Assembly (NCBI GenBank): GCA_951217055.1
Contig: OX578282.1
Span: 13,331,877 to 13,395,876, forward strand
Length of the DNA stretch: 64,000 bases
Source of the DNA: Gerris lacustris
Lineage: Eukaryota; Arthropoda; Insecta; Hemiptera; Gerridae
Reading direction: 5' to 3'
Part shown: piece after piece, positions 32,846-43,940 of the stretch
How the letters are laid out: each line of letters begins with the position of its first letter
Position numbering within the stretch: position 1 is the stretch's first letter
The notes under the pieces: generated by a model
Told to the model about the DNA's origin: nothing
What the model saw: the letters and a program-made list of their open reading frames with translations, nothing else
The model's database searches: none
Program-made: the position numbers and the translations under genes

Positions 32846-33120
32846 ACTTTCGAGCTTACCAAAGATGAAGGAAGCATTGTTATCATTCTGAAGAAAAACG
32901 AAATGCTTTTATTTGTTTGAATTGAAAAATTCCCAGTAGAAATCTGTTAAAGGAAACATTTTTAGGGTGGTATTATTCTTTCTCTCGTTCAACATATTTG
33001 CGAACCACTAACCACCATAAACCACTAACCACCATATCTTAAAAACTACTCGCCCGATTTTAATGAATTTGGATGGCTGGTGCCAATTGACCTATTAATT
33101 GTCACTGTCTCAACTTAAAT
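32846..33120 (+). repeat. Family C repeat, decayed
   Basis: Starts 'tcgagcttaccaaagatgaa', then 'cattctgaagaaaaacga', 'cagtagaaatctgttaaa', 'ttttaatgaatttggatggc'. A short duplication of 'accactaaccaccata' is inside. Confidence 0.6.
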
Positions 33121-33179
33121 ATTCTTACATTAATATAATAGTAAAAACAGGGTTGACTCGTAATAAACACAAAGGTTTT

Positions 33180-33350
33180 CCGGTGAAATCACAAAGGGGT
33201 TGAAGTCCGACGTTTCGCTTCCACTACTGGAAGCATCATCAGGGGTGTGGTGCATCATGATGATTACTTGAAGCACCAACAAGACATTTCGTAGTGGAAG
33301 CGAAACGTCGGATTTCAACCCCTTCGTGACGCGGATTTCACCAGAAAAGG
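33180..33350. repeat. Inverted repeat with a hammerhead-like core on the minus strand
   Basis: Left arm 'ggtgaaatcac .. ggggttgaagtccgacgttt' is repeated inverted at 33294-33342. On the minus strand, 33203-33243 reads CUGAUGA, stem II GCUUCC..GGAAGC, GAAA, CGUC. Core and stem II are perfect, but I find no convincing stem I or helix III partner, so it is a Penelope-type relic rather than a clear ribozyme. Confidence 0.55.
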
Positions 33351-33678
33351 AAGCTGTTTAATTATATATTAGACAACATTAATTTATACATTTATTTGTG
33401 TAATAAAACACAATTATTATGTGAAATTAAAAAATAGGGTGGGGAAATAAGTTAGACAATAATTGGTCGTTAAAGGTAAACGTCATTAAATTACGCTATA
33501 AGACGCAAGGATGGCTATGTACCAACTATTTTTCTATTTTGTTGTCAGTTCACAAAATAGACCTGATAAACATAACATAATTAACTCGCATCAGGTTATT
33601 CCTTATTTGCAGTAGAATTTCTTTTTCAAAGTAAAAGAAATTTTGAGAAACTGAAAAAGTAGCATGAAACGAAATTCC

Positions 33679-34335
33679 CTTTTGATCCTTAGTTTTTGAT
33701 GTATTTCCTTGATGTACTTGGTTTTGATCCTTACTTTTGATGTATTTCCTTGATGTACTTGGTTTTGATCCTTACTTTTGATGTATTTCCTTGATGTAAT
33801 TGGTTTTGATCCTTACTTTTGATGTATTTCCTTGATGTACTTCGTTTTGATCCTTACTTTTGATGTATTTCCTTGATGTAATTGGTTTTGATCCTTACTT
33901 TTGATGTATTTCCTTGATGTACTTCGTTTTGATCCTTACTTTTGATGTACTTGGTTTTGATCCTTACTTTTGATGTATTTCCTTGATGTACTTGGTTTCG
34001 ATCATTACTTTTGATGTATTTCCTTGATGTACTTGGTTTTGATCCTTACTTTTGATGTATTTCCTTGATGTACTTGGTTTTGATCCTTACTTTTGATGTA
34101 TTTCCTTGATGTACTTGGTTTTGATCCTTACTTTTGATGTATTTCCTTGATGTACTTGGTTTTGATCCTTACTTTTGATGTATTTCCTTGATGTACTTGG
34201 TTTTGATCCTTACTTTTGATGTATTTCCTTAATGTACTTGGTTTTGATCCTTACTTTTGATGTATTTCCTTGATGTACTTGGTTTTGATCCTTACTTTTG
34301 ATGTATTTACTTGATATACTTGGTTTCGATCCTTG
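33679..34335. repeat. 41-bp minisatellite, about 16 copies
   Basis: Unit 'ttttgatccttacttttgat' + 'gtatttccttgatgtacttgg'. Some copies carry a shared aattgg or ttcg variant and one lacks half a unit, showing that blocks of units were duplicated together. Confidence 0.92.
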
Positions 34336-35112
34336 TAGTGGACTTCATCATGCGATAAAAACTGGTGAATGATTTTGTCCCTAATAATCACATGATTTTA
34401 ACTTTGAAGTTGAATGTGAAGTGAACAAATTTGCACATCAGGTATAATTATATCATTTAAAAATTGTTTAATGACTTTTTGTGATATGAACTTCATTACG
34501 TTGACATAATTGTAGTAAAGTATTGTAACTCTGTTAGCGAGGAGATAAATTGCTAAAATGTGACTAAAGCCTGGTCTACAGGTAACGTTTTGTTGTCAGT
34601 ATTGCATGGTTATGCAAGACTGATTTTGCAGCCTCTGTGCGATGAAAATTTTGAATTTATTTCATATTGTTCGGTCAAATTCTCTGTTGTTGCTTAACGA
34701 TTCACTTCATTTTATTTATATATACCATAGCTACGCAGGGTCGGACTGGCTATTAGGGAGCTCGGGAGTCTGGTTAAGGCCTAAAATGGGCCAGTCGCTT
34801 GGGCAACTCAAAGCTCGAGGGCCGGTCTGATGGAGAAACTCACGGGCCGAAATGCACTGGCAACGCTCAATTTCACATCGTTTTCAAATTAATTTCACAA
34901 TAAAACAAATACCTATATATTTCTTTCTCTTTTACCCATATTATAATATTAAATGCAATTAGTAGGTACAGCAGGATTTATTAATGATGATTTTTTATGA
35001 GTAACTGCTCAAAAATTAAGATATAAAGTGAAATAAATATATATCTTCTCTTTTCATAAATATTCTTACTTCTTTGGATAAAAATATGTATTAAAAATGT
35101 TTTTTTTTTTTT
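34336..35112. other. No gene recognised
   Basis: A GC-richer patch at 34730-34860 (gggtcggactggc, agctcgagggccggtctgat) has a short frame but no domain I recognise. Confidence 0.4.
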
Positions 35113-35999
35113 GCTTCCGAGCTTACCGAAGGTAACGGAAGCTATGTGATCGTTCTGAAGAACGAAAAATTTGTAGGTTTCCGATTTCAAAAAATTCCAA
35201 GACAGAAATCCGTTTCAGACATCAGGGAACATTTTTGGTTCTGTGTCTGTCTGTCGTTCAATTTTTGCGAACCAACGTATCTCAAAACTACACGTCCAAT
35301 TTTAATGAAATATGGATGGTAGGTCATAACTAGGCATCGCGTGGCTCTATCATTGAAGCGAGCGTATAGTAATAAATATGTATTGAATATTGAAAAAATA
35401 GATTATCGTGAATAATGATGAGTTGATAGATAGTGGGTCTGGTAGTAGTGCAGCGGCTAGTAGTAATGGAACCACCCTACATTCTTACTATTCCTCTAAC
35501 CACACATCTCCATTTCAATATACATAATTTGTATCTCTTTGCTAAAAACAAACTATTGCATGTATCAAATTGAAATTTTGCATGCCTTTTTCAATTGTGC
35601 ATTAGATGGTGTATATGAAGTTTTATTAAAATCGTTACGTTAGAACGTAAGATATCGGTAAAAAGGTTGTTTTTTGTATTTTAAACGTTTAGGTCCGCTT
35701 TAATAGTTTTAGCGATCTTTATTAATTCATAGCGGTGTCGCTGTTGGTTTTACTAAAAAATTTTATTTGTCAAAAATGTTCGTCTCATCGAATAGATGAT
35801 GATAGAATCATTTCCCGTCTTGAAATTCCAATTTAAGTTTTGAACCTCTCGTTTACGCGAGCGTTGCGCGCGAACTCTTGGACGGATCACGCTGTCCAAC
35901 GAACTTAGCCTGAGTATTAGTAAGAGGATCATGTATACCAAATTTCAACTAAATCAGTCAACTTTTACTCAAGTTATCGTCACACGCGTGAACGTTACT

Positions 36000-36035
<36 letters not shown>

Positions 36036-36290
36036 GCATAGTTTGTTGAATGTAAGAAGCTCGCTTACGCTCGCTTCAATTAGCCCATTGTTGGTCCCAT
36101 ATAAGTTTCAACATTCTGCGCCTATTTGTTTCTCTTCCACATGCGCACAAACAAATATTTATTTACACCTATAGCTTCAAAAGAACTTATCTGATTTGTA
36201 TGAAACTTTTATAGTTTATAGAAAGTAGCCCACAGATAGCACCAGATTACTTTGAACCGTCTGCACTCTTTAACTTTTGCTTAAATGATA
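35113..36290 (+). repeat. Family C repeat interrupted by family B
   Basis: Family C starts 'gcttccgagcttaccgaagg' and runs to 'ggatggtaggtcataa' at about 35330, where family B (35354-36083) sits. It resumes at 36084 with 'ttagcccattgttggt' and continues to about 36290. Family B is therefore the younger. Confidence 0.75.
35354..36083 (-). mobile_element. Family B element nested in family C
   Basis: Terminal inverted repeats ttgaagcgagcgta and the inverse tacgctcgcttcaa. Inside, on the minus strand: (gtct)n, 'gataacttgagtaaaa', the 'gttcgttggacagcgtg' block, 'accaacagcgacaccgctat', 'accgatatcttacgttctaa'. No coding capacity, so a MITE-like family. Confidence 0.75.
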
Positions 36291-36404
36291 CTTTAATTCA
36301 AGTATAAAATCAAAACAATTTTTACGGATTAAAAAACGGAGGAAACAATTAAAAAATTTTAACAATAATGGCTTGTAAATGCATAAAATATAATAGGAAA
36401 ATAT

Positions 36405-36450
36405 GATAGGATGCGAGGAAGCTATCTGCCATACCAATTGGCAGTCTATT
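36405..36450 (+). repeat. Family A end fragment
   Basis: 'gatgcgaggaagctatctgc' + 'cataccaattggcagtct', the inner-end motif of family A, standing alone. Confidence 0.6.
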
Positions 36451-36869
36451 TTATTAATTCTTTAAAAATATTAATATGTGATATGACATCTACAAAATAC
36501 AATACCGACTTTTTCGATAATTAGTAAGTAAAATGTTTCTTCTTCTATATCCATTGGTATCTGTTGCCAACATATAATCCGTACTACTTACCTGGCTAAA
36601 TAATGGTTGTCAGTGAGAGGTAGAAATGATATTAATTAATGGTACAATGCTGTGAATATTAACAATATCTCCTTTATATCTGCATTGCATGGTGTTATAC
36701 AATACATCTATTCTCTATACATACACACATTGATTCTCTCTATTAGACTTTCTCCGAGTGTTCTATATTTGTTCGCTATTGTTATAATGATAATTAAATA
36801 TTCAATTAATGTATGTAAATTTAATTAATGAGCTTTAGTTTGGACAGATTAAAAATACTAGGTAATTTT

Positions 36870-37533
36870 TATTTTCTCATATAAAGAGAAAGAATTGTTA
36901 TGGCACGAAAATTCGATTTTGTTGGCTTTTCACGTTTTAAAGTCATATTAGTCCAAAAAAGTGGTTCTTAGAAAAAGTTCCGATACAACTAAGACAAACT
37001 TTCTCATATTGTTGAAACTGTATTTAAATTCCATAATATGTAATTTGATAATTAAAAAGTGTTCTACAGGTGGTTGTTAACTTTTTGTTTTAAATTTTCA
37101 ACAATATCAGATTTATTTTCATCAATAGATATCTCGGAAACTAGATTTTTTCCCCCCGGAAAAACGGGTTATATCGTTACATTCGTATTAGGACTAAATT
37201 TTATGAACCCTAAAAATGTCTGAACCGTATTCGAAAAACATATTTTTTTCATGTTTTTTCAGGGGTTTTTGGGGGTTGTGCGTCCAAATTTCAAATTTGG
37301 AAGCTAAAATCAATTATTTTTCGATTTTGCCTCGGGGTATTATTTTTCGGGAGATATATGTTGTATTTCGTCAAAATCGGCCCAGTAGTTTATAGGCTCC
37401 ACGCGTCTGCACAGATGACAGACAGATATTTTTTTTAAAAAAACTCAGGGTACCAAAACGTGTAAATCCATTAAAATCACAAAATCGAGTTTTTGCACCA
37501 TCGCAATACTTTCTCTTTATATAAGAAAGAAAT
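36870..37533 (+). repeat. Family D repeat with an inverted fragment of the same family
   Basis: 36873-36970 is a piece of the family D right end in reverse (tctcatataaagagaaag). It is followed by a forward copy from about 36980 to 'ttctctttatataagaaag' at 37530. Confidence 0.6.
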
Positions 37534-38593
37534 CTATTAGTGTCCCGACGTCTCACCTTGAAATGACTTGTTATTGCCAAGTTAGGGAAACCTCATTTAT
37601 TTCAATAAAAAATTATGTTTGTTTTTATTTGTTGGTTTTTATTAGCGAATTTCCATTGTTTAAATAGATATATCGTTTCTATAATAACTTATTTAAATTA
37701 ATTTACTTATTTATTTTAAAAATGGAGCCTGTTTCCAACGGGCATAAGGGCTCTTATATAATATAATGTTTAATATATTTAACAATAATTTGTATAAAAA
37801 TATTTATTTATATTATGTAAATTATAAATGTAATAATAAACGTAACAGTAATACACACGCAAATATAATTTATAAACAGTAAACAATAGAGGGTTCCAAG
37901 GTAAATAATAATTTCGCGAGTTCGAATGCTCAAGGTTGGATATGTTTACATTTTTGTTTGTTGATTATGTAGAGATGTGAAGTAGCAGGAGGGGGTATTT
38001 GTTTTGTGTATAGTGTATAGGTATCAGCTACCCCACCCCCGCGTTCCAACCCCTACCAGTCTCTTTTGTTATGCCCCCCACTATAACTCGGTCCCCTCTA
38101 AATTAAAAGAAATACATACAACAAGTTATCAGTTAGTTTGTGTTTGTGACTGCGACAGTTCGGGCACGAGTGATCGTCTAATTGTTTTGTTTTACCTGCT
38201 CATCATCTATGTTAATGAATATTTATTCATTTCTTTTAAAATTCAGTTGAAGATTACTTAATTCTTTTTATTATAAAAGAGTTTAAATATAGTAGAGTTC
38301 ATCTTATCCAATTGTCTGAGGTTATTTGTTTTTTTAAAAAAAACATTATTTCTTTTTCCTATTAATAAATATTATTATTAATGTTTCAAAATTAAACATT
38401 ATTCAATATTAAGAAATATATAACAATATATATTACGCAGTTACTGTAAAAAATTTAGTTATTTTTTTTAGTAACTGAAATGTAGGTACATTATTTATTT
38501 ATTTATTTTTTAGGAATAATTTATTTTATATTATCTTTATATCTATCATTATTTTATTTATTTTGGGAATTAACTTAATGGTGTATTATTATT
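37534..38593. other. No gene recognised
   Basis: AT-rich. An 85-codon frame at 38004 has no domain I recognise. Confidence 0.4.
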
Positions 38594-39776
38594 AAAGCGA
38601 GCGTAAGCGAGATTATTAGAGTTATCAAAATATGCTTCATGTTTGTATGTCTGTCAGACAACGTTTACGTGTCCGACGATAACTGAAGTACAAGTTGACC
38701 GATTTAGTTTAAATGTGGTACACATGTTCCTCTTACTAATGCTTTAGCTAAGTTTGTTGGACAGCGTTATCCGTCCAAGAATTCGCGCACAACGCTCACG
38801 TAAACGTGAGGTTCAAATTTAAAACTGGAATTTCGGGACGGGAAAAGATTCTATCATCATCTATTCCTATTCGATGAGACAACAATTTTTTTCAAAATAC
38901 GTTTTTACCGATATCTTACGATCTAACGTAACGATTTTAATCAAACTTCATATACATCGTCTAATGTACAATTGAAACAGGCATGTAAAATTTCAACGTG
39001 ATACAAGCAGAAGTTTTTGTTTAGTTAAGTGATACATGTACAACCATTGTTTAAACGCTACTGCGGGTGGTTAAGATTCATATAGTATATATAAGTTATA
39101 TACTTATAAGGCGGAGATACACATGCCTGTAGCTTGAACAAAAACATGCCACCTACTTGCACGTGTATATGTTAAATGGCATGCCACCTGGCAAGCAAGT
39201 AGATTGCACGAGATTTGATTGTTTGGCATGCAACGAGCAAGTGGTGGGGTGGGGGCAACAAACTGCATGCCAAAAGGAATGTGTAAACGCATGTGACAGC
39301 TACAAGAGCGGTCATTCCAGCAGCTGGCTGCCACCGATTGTGGACGTAAACATTACGTTATTTATTTATTGTTTTGTTTTGTGTGTTAATAGAATTTATG
39401 ACAGTTCTTAAAAAAAACTTCTGAGTTTGTGTTTAAATAATGCCACGAATCTGTTTGCATGCAATTTTACTTGCAAATGAATCTTCAGTTTGCCAATTAG
39501 GCATTGCACAATGCAGGTTGCATGCAATTTTACTTGCTACAGAATAAATAAAAATCTTTAGCATGCCAGTTACTGGCAAATACCCTCTTTTGGTATGCAA
39601 GCTACTTCCCCAATTTGACGGTGTGTGTATCTTCGCCTATACTGGTTTATCTAAGAAAGTGAGCTTTGGGTCCCACACTACCCTCTTCCACTTATCTTTA
39701 ACAATGACATTCATAATGATTAATAAATTCCCTAATATTCAGTATTTTATTGCAATACGCTCGCTTCAATGATAGA
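38594..39776 (+). repeat. Family B element, interrupted copy
   Basis: Left end 'aaagcgagcgtaagcgagat', right end 'tacgctcgcttcaatgatag'. The family body breaks at about 39050, and 39108-39690 is unrelated sequence. That insert is rich in gcatgc-type words ('tgcatgcaattttacttgc' twice) and may be a MITE, but I could not fix its ends. Confidence 0.6.
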
Positions 39777-39863
39777 GCCACGCAATGCCTAGTTTAAGTA
39801 TTAATAAATTTAAGAAGGATTGGTTGGATATGTTCTAGGTTGGAATAAGTTAAAATTTCAACA

Positions 39864-39914
39864 TTTATTGAAGCGAGCGTAGCGAGCTTCCTACATTCAA
39901 CGAAATATGCTCCG

Positions 39915-39978
<64 letters not shown>

Positions 39979-40625
39979 AGTAACGTTCACGCGTGTGACG
40001 ATAACTTGAGTAAAAGTTGACCGATTTAGTTGAAATTTGGTAAACATGATCCTCTTACTAATACTCAGGCTAAGTTCGTTGGACAGCGTGATCCATCCAA
40101 GAGTTCGCGCGCAACGCTCGCGTAAACGAGAGGTTCAAAAATTAAATTGGAATTTCAATACGGGAAACAATTCTATCATCATCTATTCGATGAGACGAAC
40201 ATTTTTTTCAAATAAGATTTTTTACTAAAACCAACAGCGACACCGCTATGAATTAATAAAGATCGCTAAAACTATTAAAGCGGACCTAAACGTTTAAAAT
40301 AGAGAAAACAACCTTTTTACCGATATCTTACGTTCTAACGTAACGATTTTAATAAAACTTCATCGACACCATTAGATGCACAATTGAAACAGGCATGCAA
40401 AATTTCAGTTTGATACATGCAGTAGTTTGTTTGTAGTAAAGAGGTACAAATTATAAATATTGAAATGGAGATGTGTGGTTAGAGGAATAGTAAGAATGCG
40501 GGGCAGTTCCCTTACTACTAGCCGCTGCACTACTACCAGACCCACTATCTATCAACTCATCATGATTCACGATAATCTATTTTTTTAATATTCAATACAT
40601 ATTTATTACTATACGCTCGCTTCAA
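39864..40625 (+). mobile_element. Family B element
   Basis: Full copy with ends 'attgaagcgagcgtagcgag' and 'atacgctcgcttcaat'. A (gtct)n run of about 60 bp is at 39917-39977. The flanking 'gatagagccacgc' also flanks the copies at 35354 and 39776, so it belongs to the element or its target. Confidence 0.75.
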
Positions 40626-41600
40626 TGATAGAGCCACGCGATGCCTAGTTTTATTTAATCTTATGTTTTGATACTGGAAAAAAATAAATTATGTAGTACA
40701 TTTTTTTTTTATATAAAACCGTATTAAATGTGTAAATTTTTTACATGATTCTATTAATAGTTTTCTGGTCCCCTCTTGTGTATCACTTATTTAAGTTTCC
40801 CTTCCGAGCTTATCGAAAGTAACTGAAACATTGTTTATCTATATGATTGATTCGAAATATAAACATTTTATCTCTTTTTAGATGAGTAGAAAGTGATTCT
40901 TATCGTAGTTGTATACATTGAGCATGCGCTTTAAATAATTTCGCGTCGTTCAGTGCGGAAATAAAGAGTTGTTTACATTTAACAAAACTAATTTGCTCTT
41001 AGTTTAATTAAAGTAACTGTTTGTATCAAGTTTTTAGTGAAAAACAATGAGTGATTTAAGTGATTATGACGAAAATGAGAAGAATAATACACCTTCCGAA
41101 ATAATTAATTCGGCAAAAAATACAATAAATGAATTAATGCCATCTTTATCAAATGAGAAATACGAACTTACATACAGCAAGTTTATTGATTGGAAAGATT
41201 TAAGAAAGGCACATTCATTTTCTGAAAATGTTTTAATAGAGTATTTTGATCATTTGAGTGCAGAAAAAATGATGAAATCGTCAACTTTATGGAGTGTTTA
41301 TTCTATGTTAAAAACAACAATTTCATTAAAACACAGTGTAAATATATCTTCTTATTTTAAACTAAGAGCATTTTTAAAAATGAAATCCGAAAATTATGTG
41401 CCGAAGAAAGCAAAAGTTTTAACGCAGGAACAAATGAATGAATTTCTACTGATGGCACCAGATGAAAAATATTTGTTAACTAAGGTATGCTTTTCTTTTC
41501 TATATGTTTATTAAATTATAACTAAAACAAAAGTGTAGAATGTAGAATAAGGTCAATGTCTGTGTTTCAAACAGAGATTTACCTTTAAAGTTAAAAATTA

Positions 41601-41731
41601 TAGGTTTGTTCCAACCACACCTCAAACTAGTTCCAAACTAGTTTCAAACTGAACGACGCATGTGCATTAGCAAAAAACGTTCCAATGTGGTCCGATGCGC
41701 ATGCGTCGGAAGTGTGGTTGGAAAAAACCTA
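41601..41731. mobile_element. Short MITE in the recombinase intron
   Basis: Terminal inverted repeats TAGGTTTGTTCCAACCACAC and the inverse of GTGTGGTTGGAAAAAACCTA; 131 bp. Related sequence begins at 45628 (ggtatgttccaaccaccagt). Confidence 0.75.
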
Positions 41732-41806
41732 ATATTATCCTAGTCATAGTATAATGAAACCTGCGCATTTAGTTAGTTTTTCTTATTCTCCAACTATTGG
41801 CATTAA

Positions 41807-42786
41807 CCCTAGAACGCTAACCATATTTTTTAACCTCTTATGACTAACCTTGAGTCATATTGACTCCCTAATCTATTATACCCAGATTTATTAAAATATA
41901 AAGGCCTAATATGTTCAATATTTTTTCAACACGTTTTAGTGCTAGTTGATGGGACACTTGGGGTGCTTTGTTTGCCAAAAAAAACAACAGTTTTTCCTTT
42001 TAATTCCGGTTTTTCAATTTGGACTACCATTACAAATCCGGTATTGTTATCTACCGGAGTGGTTTTATTTACTTTTTTTATGTAGCTTTTTTCTTTCCTT
42101 TCCTTTGGTTTTTCTATTTCGTAAATTGTTTCAATTAATTTATCATTTTCCTCATCATCGCTGATGGAATCAAAAAAGGCATTTTCTATTTTCAAATCAG
42201 GGTCCAAATCACAACCGTCACCATTATTGTCGAATACGCTCATTTTCATAATCGGTATCTGAATCGGTCATTTCCTTCATCAAGCGATAAATGTCGTTTG
42301 GATCATTGTATTTTTTCTCCATTATTTGACTATATTCATATTCTATTAACTTTATATAATTTAGACATATAAAGACAAAAAAAATGTAATAATTTATACT
42401 TTATATTGTTTAAATTACAATTATATTGCCTTTAATTTGAAATAATTATTGAATTAAAAGTTATATAATATCTAATTTATAAGATTTGAAATGGCCAAAT
42501 AAACAATATCACTACATACTATTCTAAAAAATACTATTCTGCGTCAAAATGACCTACAAAAAATTTACGTGTAAGAATAAACAGGAGTCAAAATGACTCC
42601 GTGACTACAGAAAAACAAACGATATGTCCTCTTTAGAATCTGAATGTGAAACTGATAGAAGTGTAGAAGGGTCATTCAAGGGTGGGAGATAGCATAGCTG
42701 AGATGTGGGAGTTCTGTGTTTTACAGACACCGTGCATTCGTAGTTAAAAAAAATGGTCATTTTCACTCCAGGTTAGCTTTCTAGGG
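41807..42786 (-). mobile_element. piggyBac-type transposon, non-autonomous
   Basis: 980 bp flanked by TTAA on both sides (41803-41806, 42787-42790). Terminal inverted repeats CCCTAGAACGCTAACC and CCCTAGAAAGCTAACC differ at one of 16 positions. Subterminal 'gagtca' words with 'tgactc' partners occur near both ends. CCCTAGAA ends and TTAA targets are hallmarks of piggyBac. It lies in the intron of the Crypton-like recombinase. Confidence 0.9.
41926..42322 (-). pseudogene. piggyBac transposase remnant
   Basis: A minus-strand start MEKKYNDPNDIYRLMKEMTD runs into an acidic stretch with a frameshift near 42240 and continues as DLKIENAFFDSISDDEEND to a stop at 41926. Acidic N-termini are usual in piggyBac transposases. 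The DDE catalytic core is missing, so the element needs a transposase from elsewhere. Identity rests mainly on the surrounding termini. Confidence 0.5.
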
Positions 42787-42842
42787 TTAATAATTCTTCT
42801 TTCTAACTCCTGTTTCCTCTATATTGTTTACAGATGGGATTA

Positions 42843-43116
42843 CAGTCTTCGCACAACTAGAATCGACGCGTTGACAGCGCGGGAAAAACTAGCAAAAGGG
42901 GGGACGAGCCAATGAGAGCTTGAGATTTTCCCGGACAAAAGGTCGGGCCAACTAGGCAAAGATAAATGTCTCTAGTGGAGGGGAGAGGCCCTCTGGATAG
43001 CAGTATAAGAAGGCTTTGTAGTAGCTTTATTTTTTTCCCCCAGAGAGGTTGGCCAATCTGCGTGTCACTCAATTTCCCGCGCTGTCAACGCGTCGATTCT
43101 AGTTGTGCGAAGACTG
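42843..43116. mobile_element. Tc1/mariner-type MITE inside recombinase exon 2
   Basis: 274 bp with 44-bp perfect terminal inverted repeats beginning CAGTCTTCGCACAACTAG and TA on each side (42841-42842, 43117-43118). The perfect arms suggest a young insertion. Taking the element and one TA as absent would leave the exon in frame, so it entered a coding sequence. Confidence 0.92.
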
Positions 43117-43844
43117 TAGTTATGGGTGTGGCAGGTGCACGTGGGAAACAAGAACTACATTACTACAAGAACAACATTAAGATTTAAATAAAGCATTATT
43201 AGTGACAATTCCAGACAAGAAAACTAAACGACCAAGAACTTTTATTCTGACTGGAAATTTTTATGATATTTATAAAAAATATACTTCATATCGACCAAAA
43301 GATTATCGTGAACCTTGGTTTTTTTTAAAGTTTCAAAATAACAAATGCTACAAACAGGTAGTTGGTATTAACTTGTTTGGAAAAATGCCTTCTGTAGTTG
43401 CCAAGTTTTTAAAGCTACCTAATGCTGAATTATACACCGGGCACACTTTTAGAAGGTCTTCTGCCACGTTATTAGTAAACTCTGAGGCTGATATTCTAAC
43501 TCTCAAAATACATGGAGGATGGAGATCGAACACAGTAGCAGAAGGCTATATAGAGGATTCAGTTAAAAACAAAATTGACGTTTCAAATCAAATTGTCAAT
43601 GCTATAAATGAAGAGTCATTACCAATAGCTTCTACTTTAAGTGTCAGTACTAGTAATAATAGTGTATTCCTTAATGAAAATCCTCACTTAAATACTGTAC
43701 CCATATCTTTTAATAATTGTTATAATAACACAATAACAATCAATTACAATTATAACAAATAATTCATCCATTCATTTATATAATTTCTCAATAGTTGTAG
43801 TTCATCAAAAATAAACAATGTATAACAACTCATGCGAAAACTGC

Positions 43845-43930
43845 ATTTTGCTTTGCTCGTGTTGTTTTACTACCCTCGCTATCGCTCGGGTGCAAACTCC
43901 ACACTCGCATGCAATATGCTACTTTCCGCA
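43845..43930. promoter_or_regulatory. Conserved imperfect palindrome downstream of the recombinase
   Basis: Arms 'atgcgaaaactgcattttgc' and 'gcatgcaatatgctactttc' region are roughly inverted around 'ctaccctcgctatcgctcgg'. The same structure stands at 13200-13330 and half of it at 31050-31100. It could be the recombinase binding or exchange site; this is inference. Confidence 0.45.
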
Positions 43931-43940
43931 CTTGACGCGT

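Larger units (their letters stand above)
41047..43762 (+). pseudogene. Crypton-like tyrosine recombinase, two exons, disrupted
   Basis: Exon 1 is 41047-41484 (146 codons, acidic start MSDLSDYDENEKNN, then a helical core-binding-like part) and ends at a good donor, AAG|GTATGC. The acceptor TTGTTTACAG|ATGGG is at 42833/42834, phase 0. Exon 2 holds the catalytic domain: first Arg in VAGARGKQEL (about 43125-43155), TGHTFRRSSA (H-x-x-R), KIHGGWRSNT (His/Trp position) and the nucleophile Tyr in AEGYIEDS. All expected catalytic residues can be seen. The Tyr is followed by a 70-residue Asn/Ser-rich tail. Two lesions kill it: a 274-bp MITE after the third codon of exon 2, and a one-base frameshift at about 43180-43187. 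The frame is open from there to the stop at 43762. Such enzymes cut and join DNA at paired sites in the nucleus. Confidence 0.82.
40840..43940 (+). mobile_element. Crypton-like tyrosine-recombinase element
   Basis: Both ends match the deleted copy at 13150-13775: leader from 'tttatcta .. gaaatataaacattttatct' and a 3' end with an imperfect palindrome and 'gacgcgt'. Between lies a two-exon tyrosine recombinase. Animal Cryptons (an insect group is known) encode such recombinases and lack long terminal inverted repeats, as here. Three other elements lie inside: 41601-41731, 41807-42786 and 42843-43116. It is a dead copy. Confidence 0.7.

Noticed and set aside
33679..34335. CRISPR-like regular repeats
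   Set aside because: Units are contiguous with no unique spacers, and the sequence is eukaryotic.
42857..43187. Short ORFs on both strands within the exon 2 MITE
   Set aside because: They arise from the terminal inverted repeats of the 274-bp MITE.
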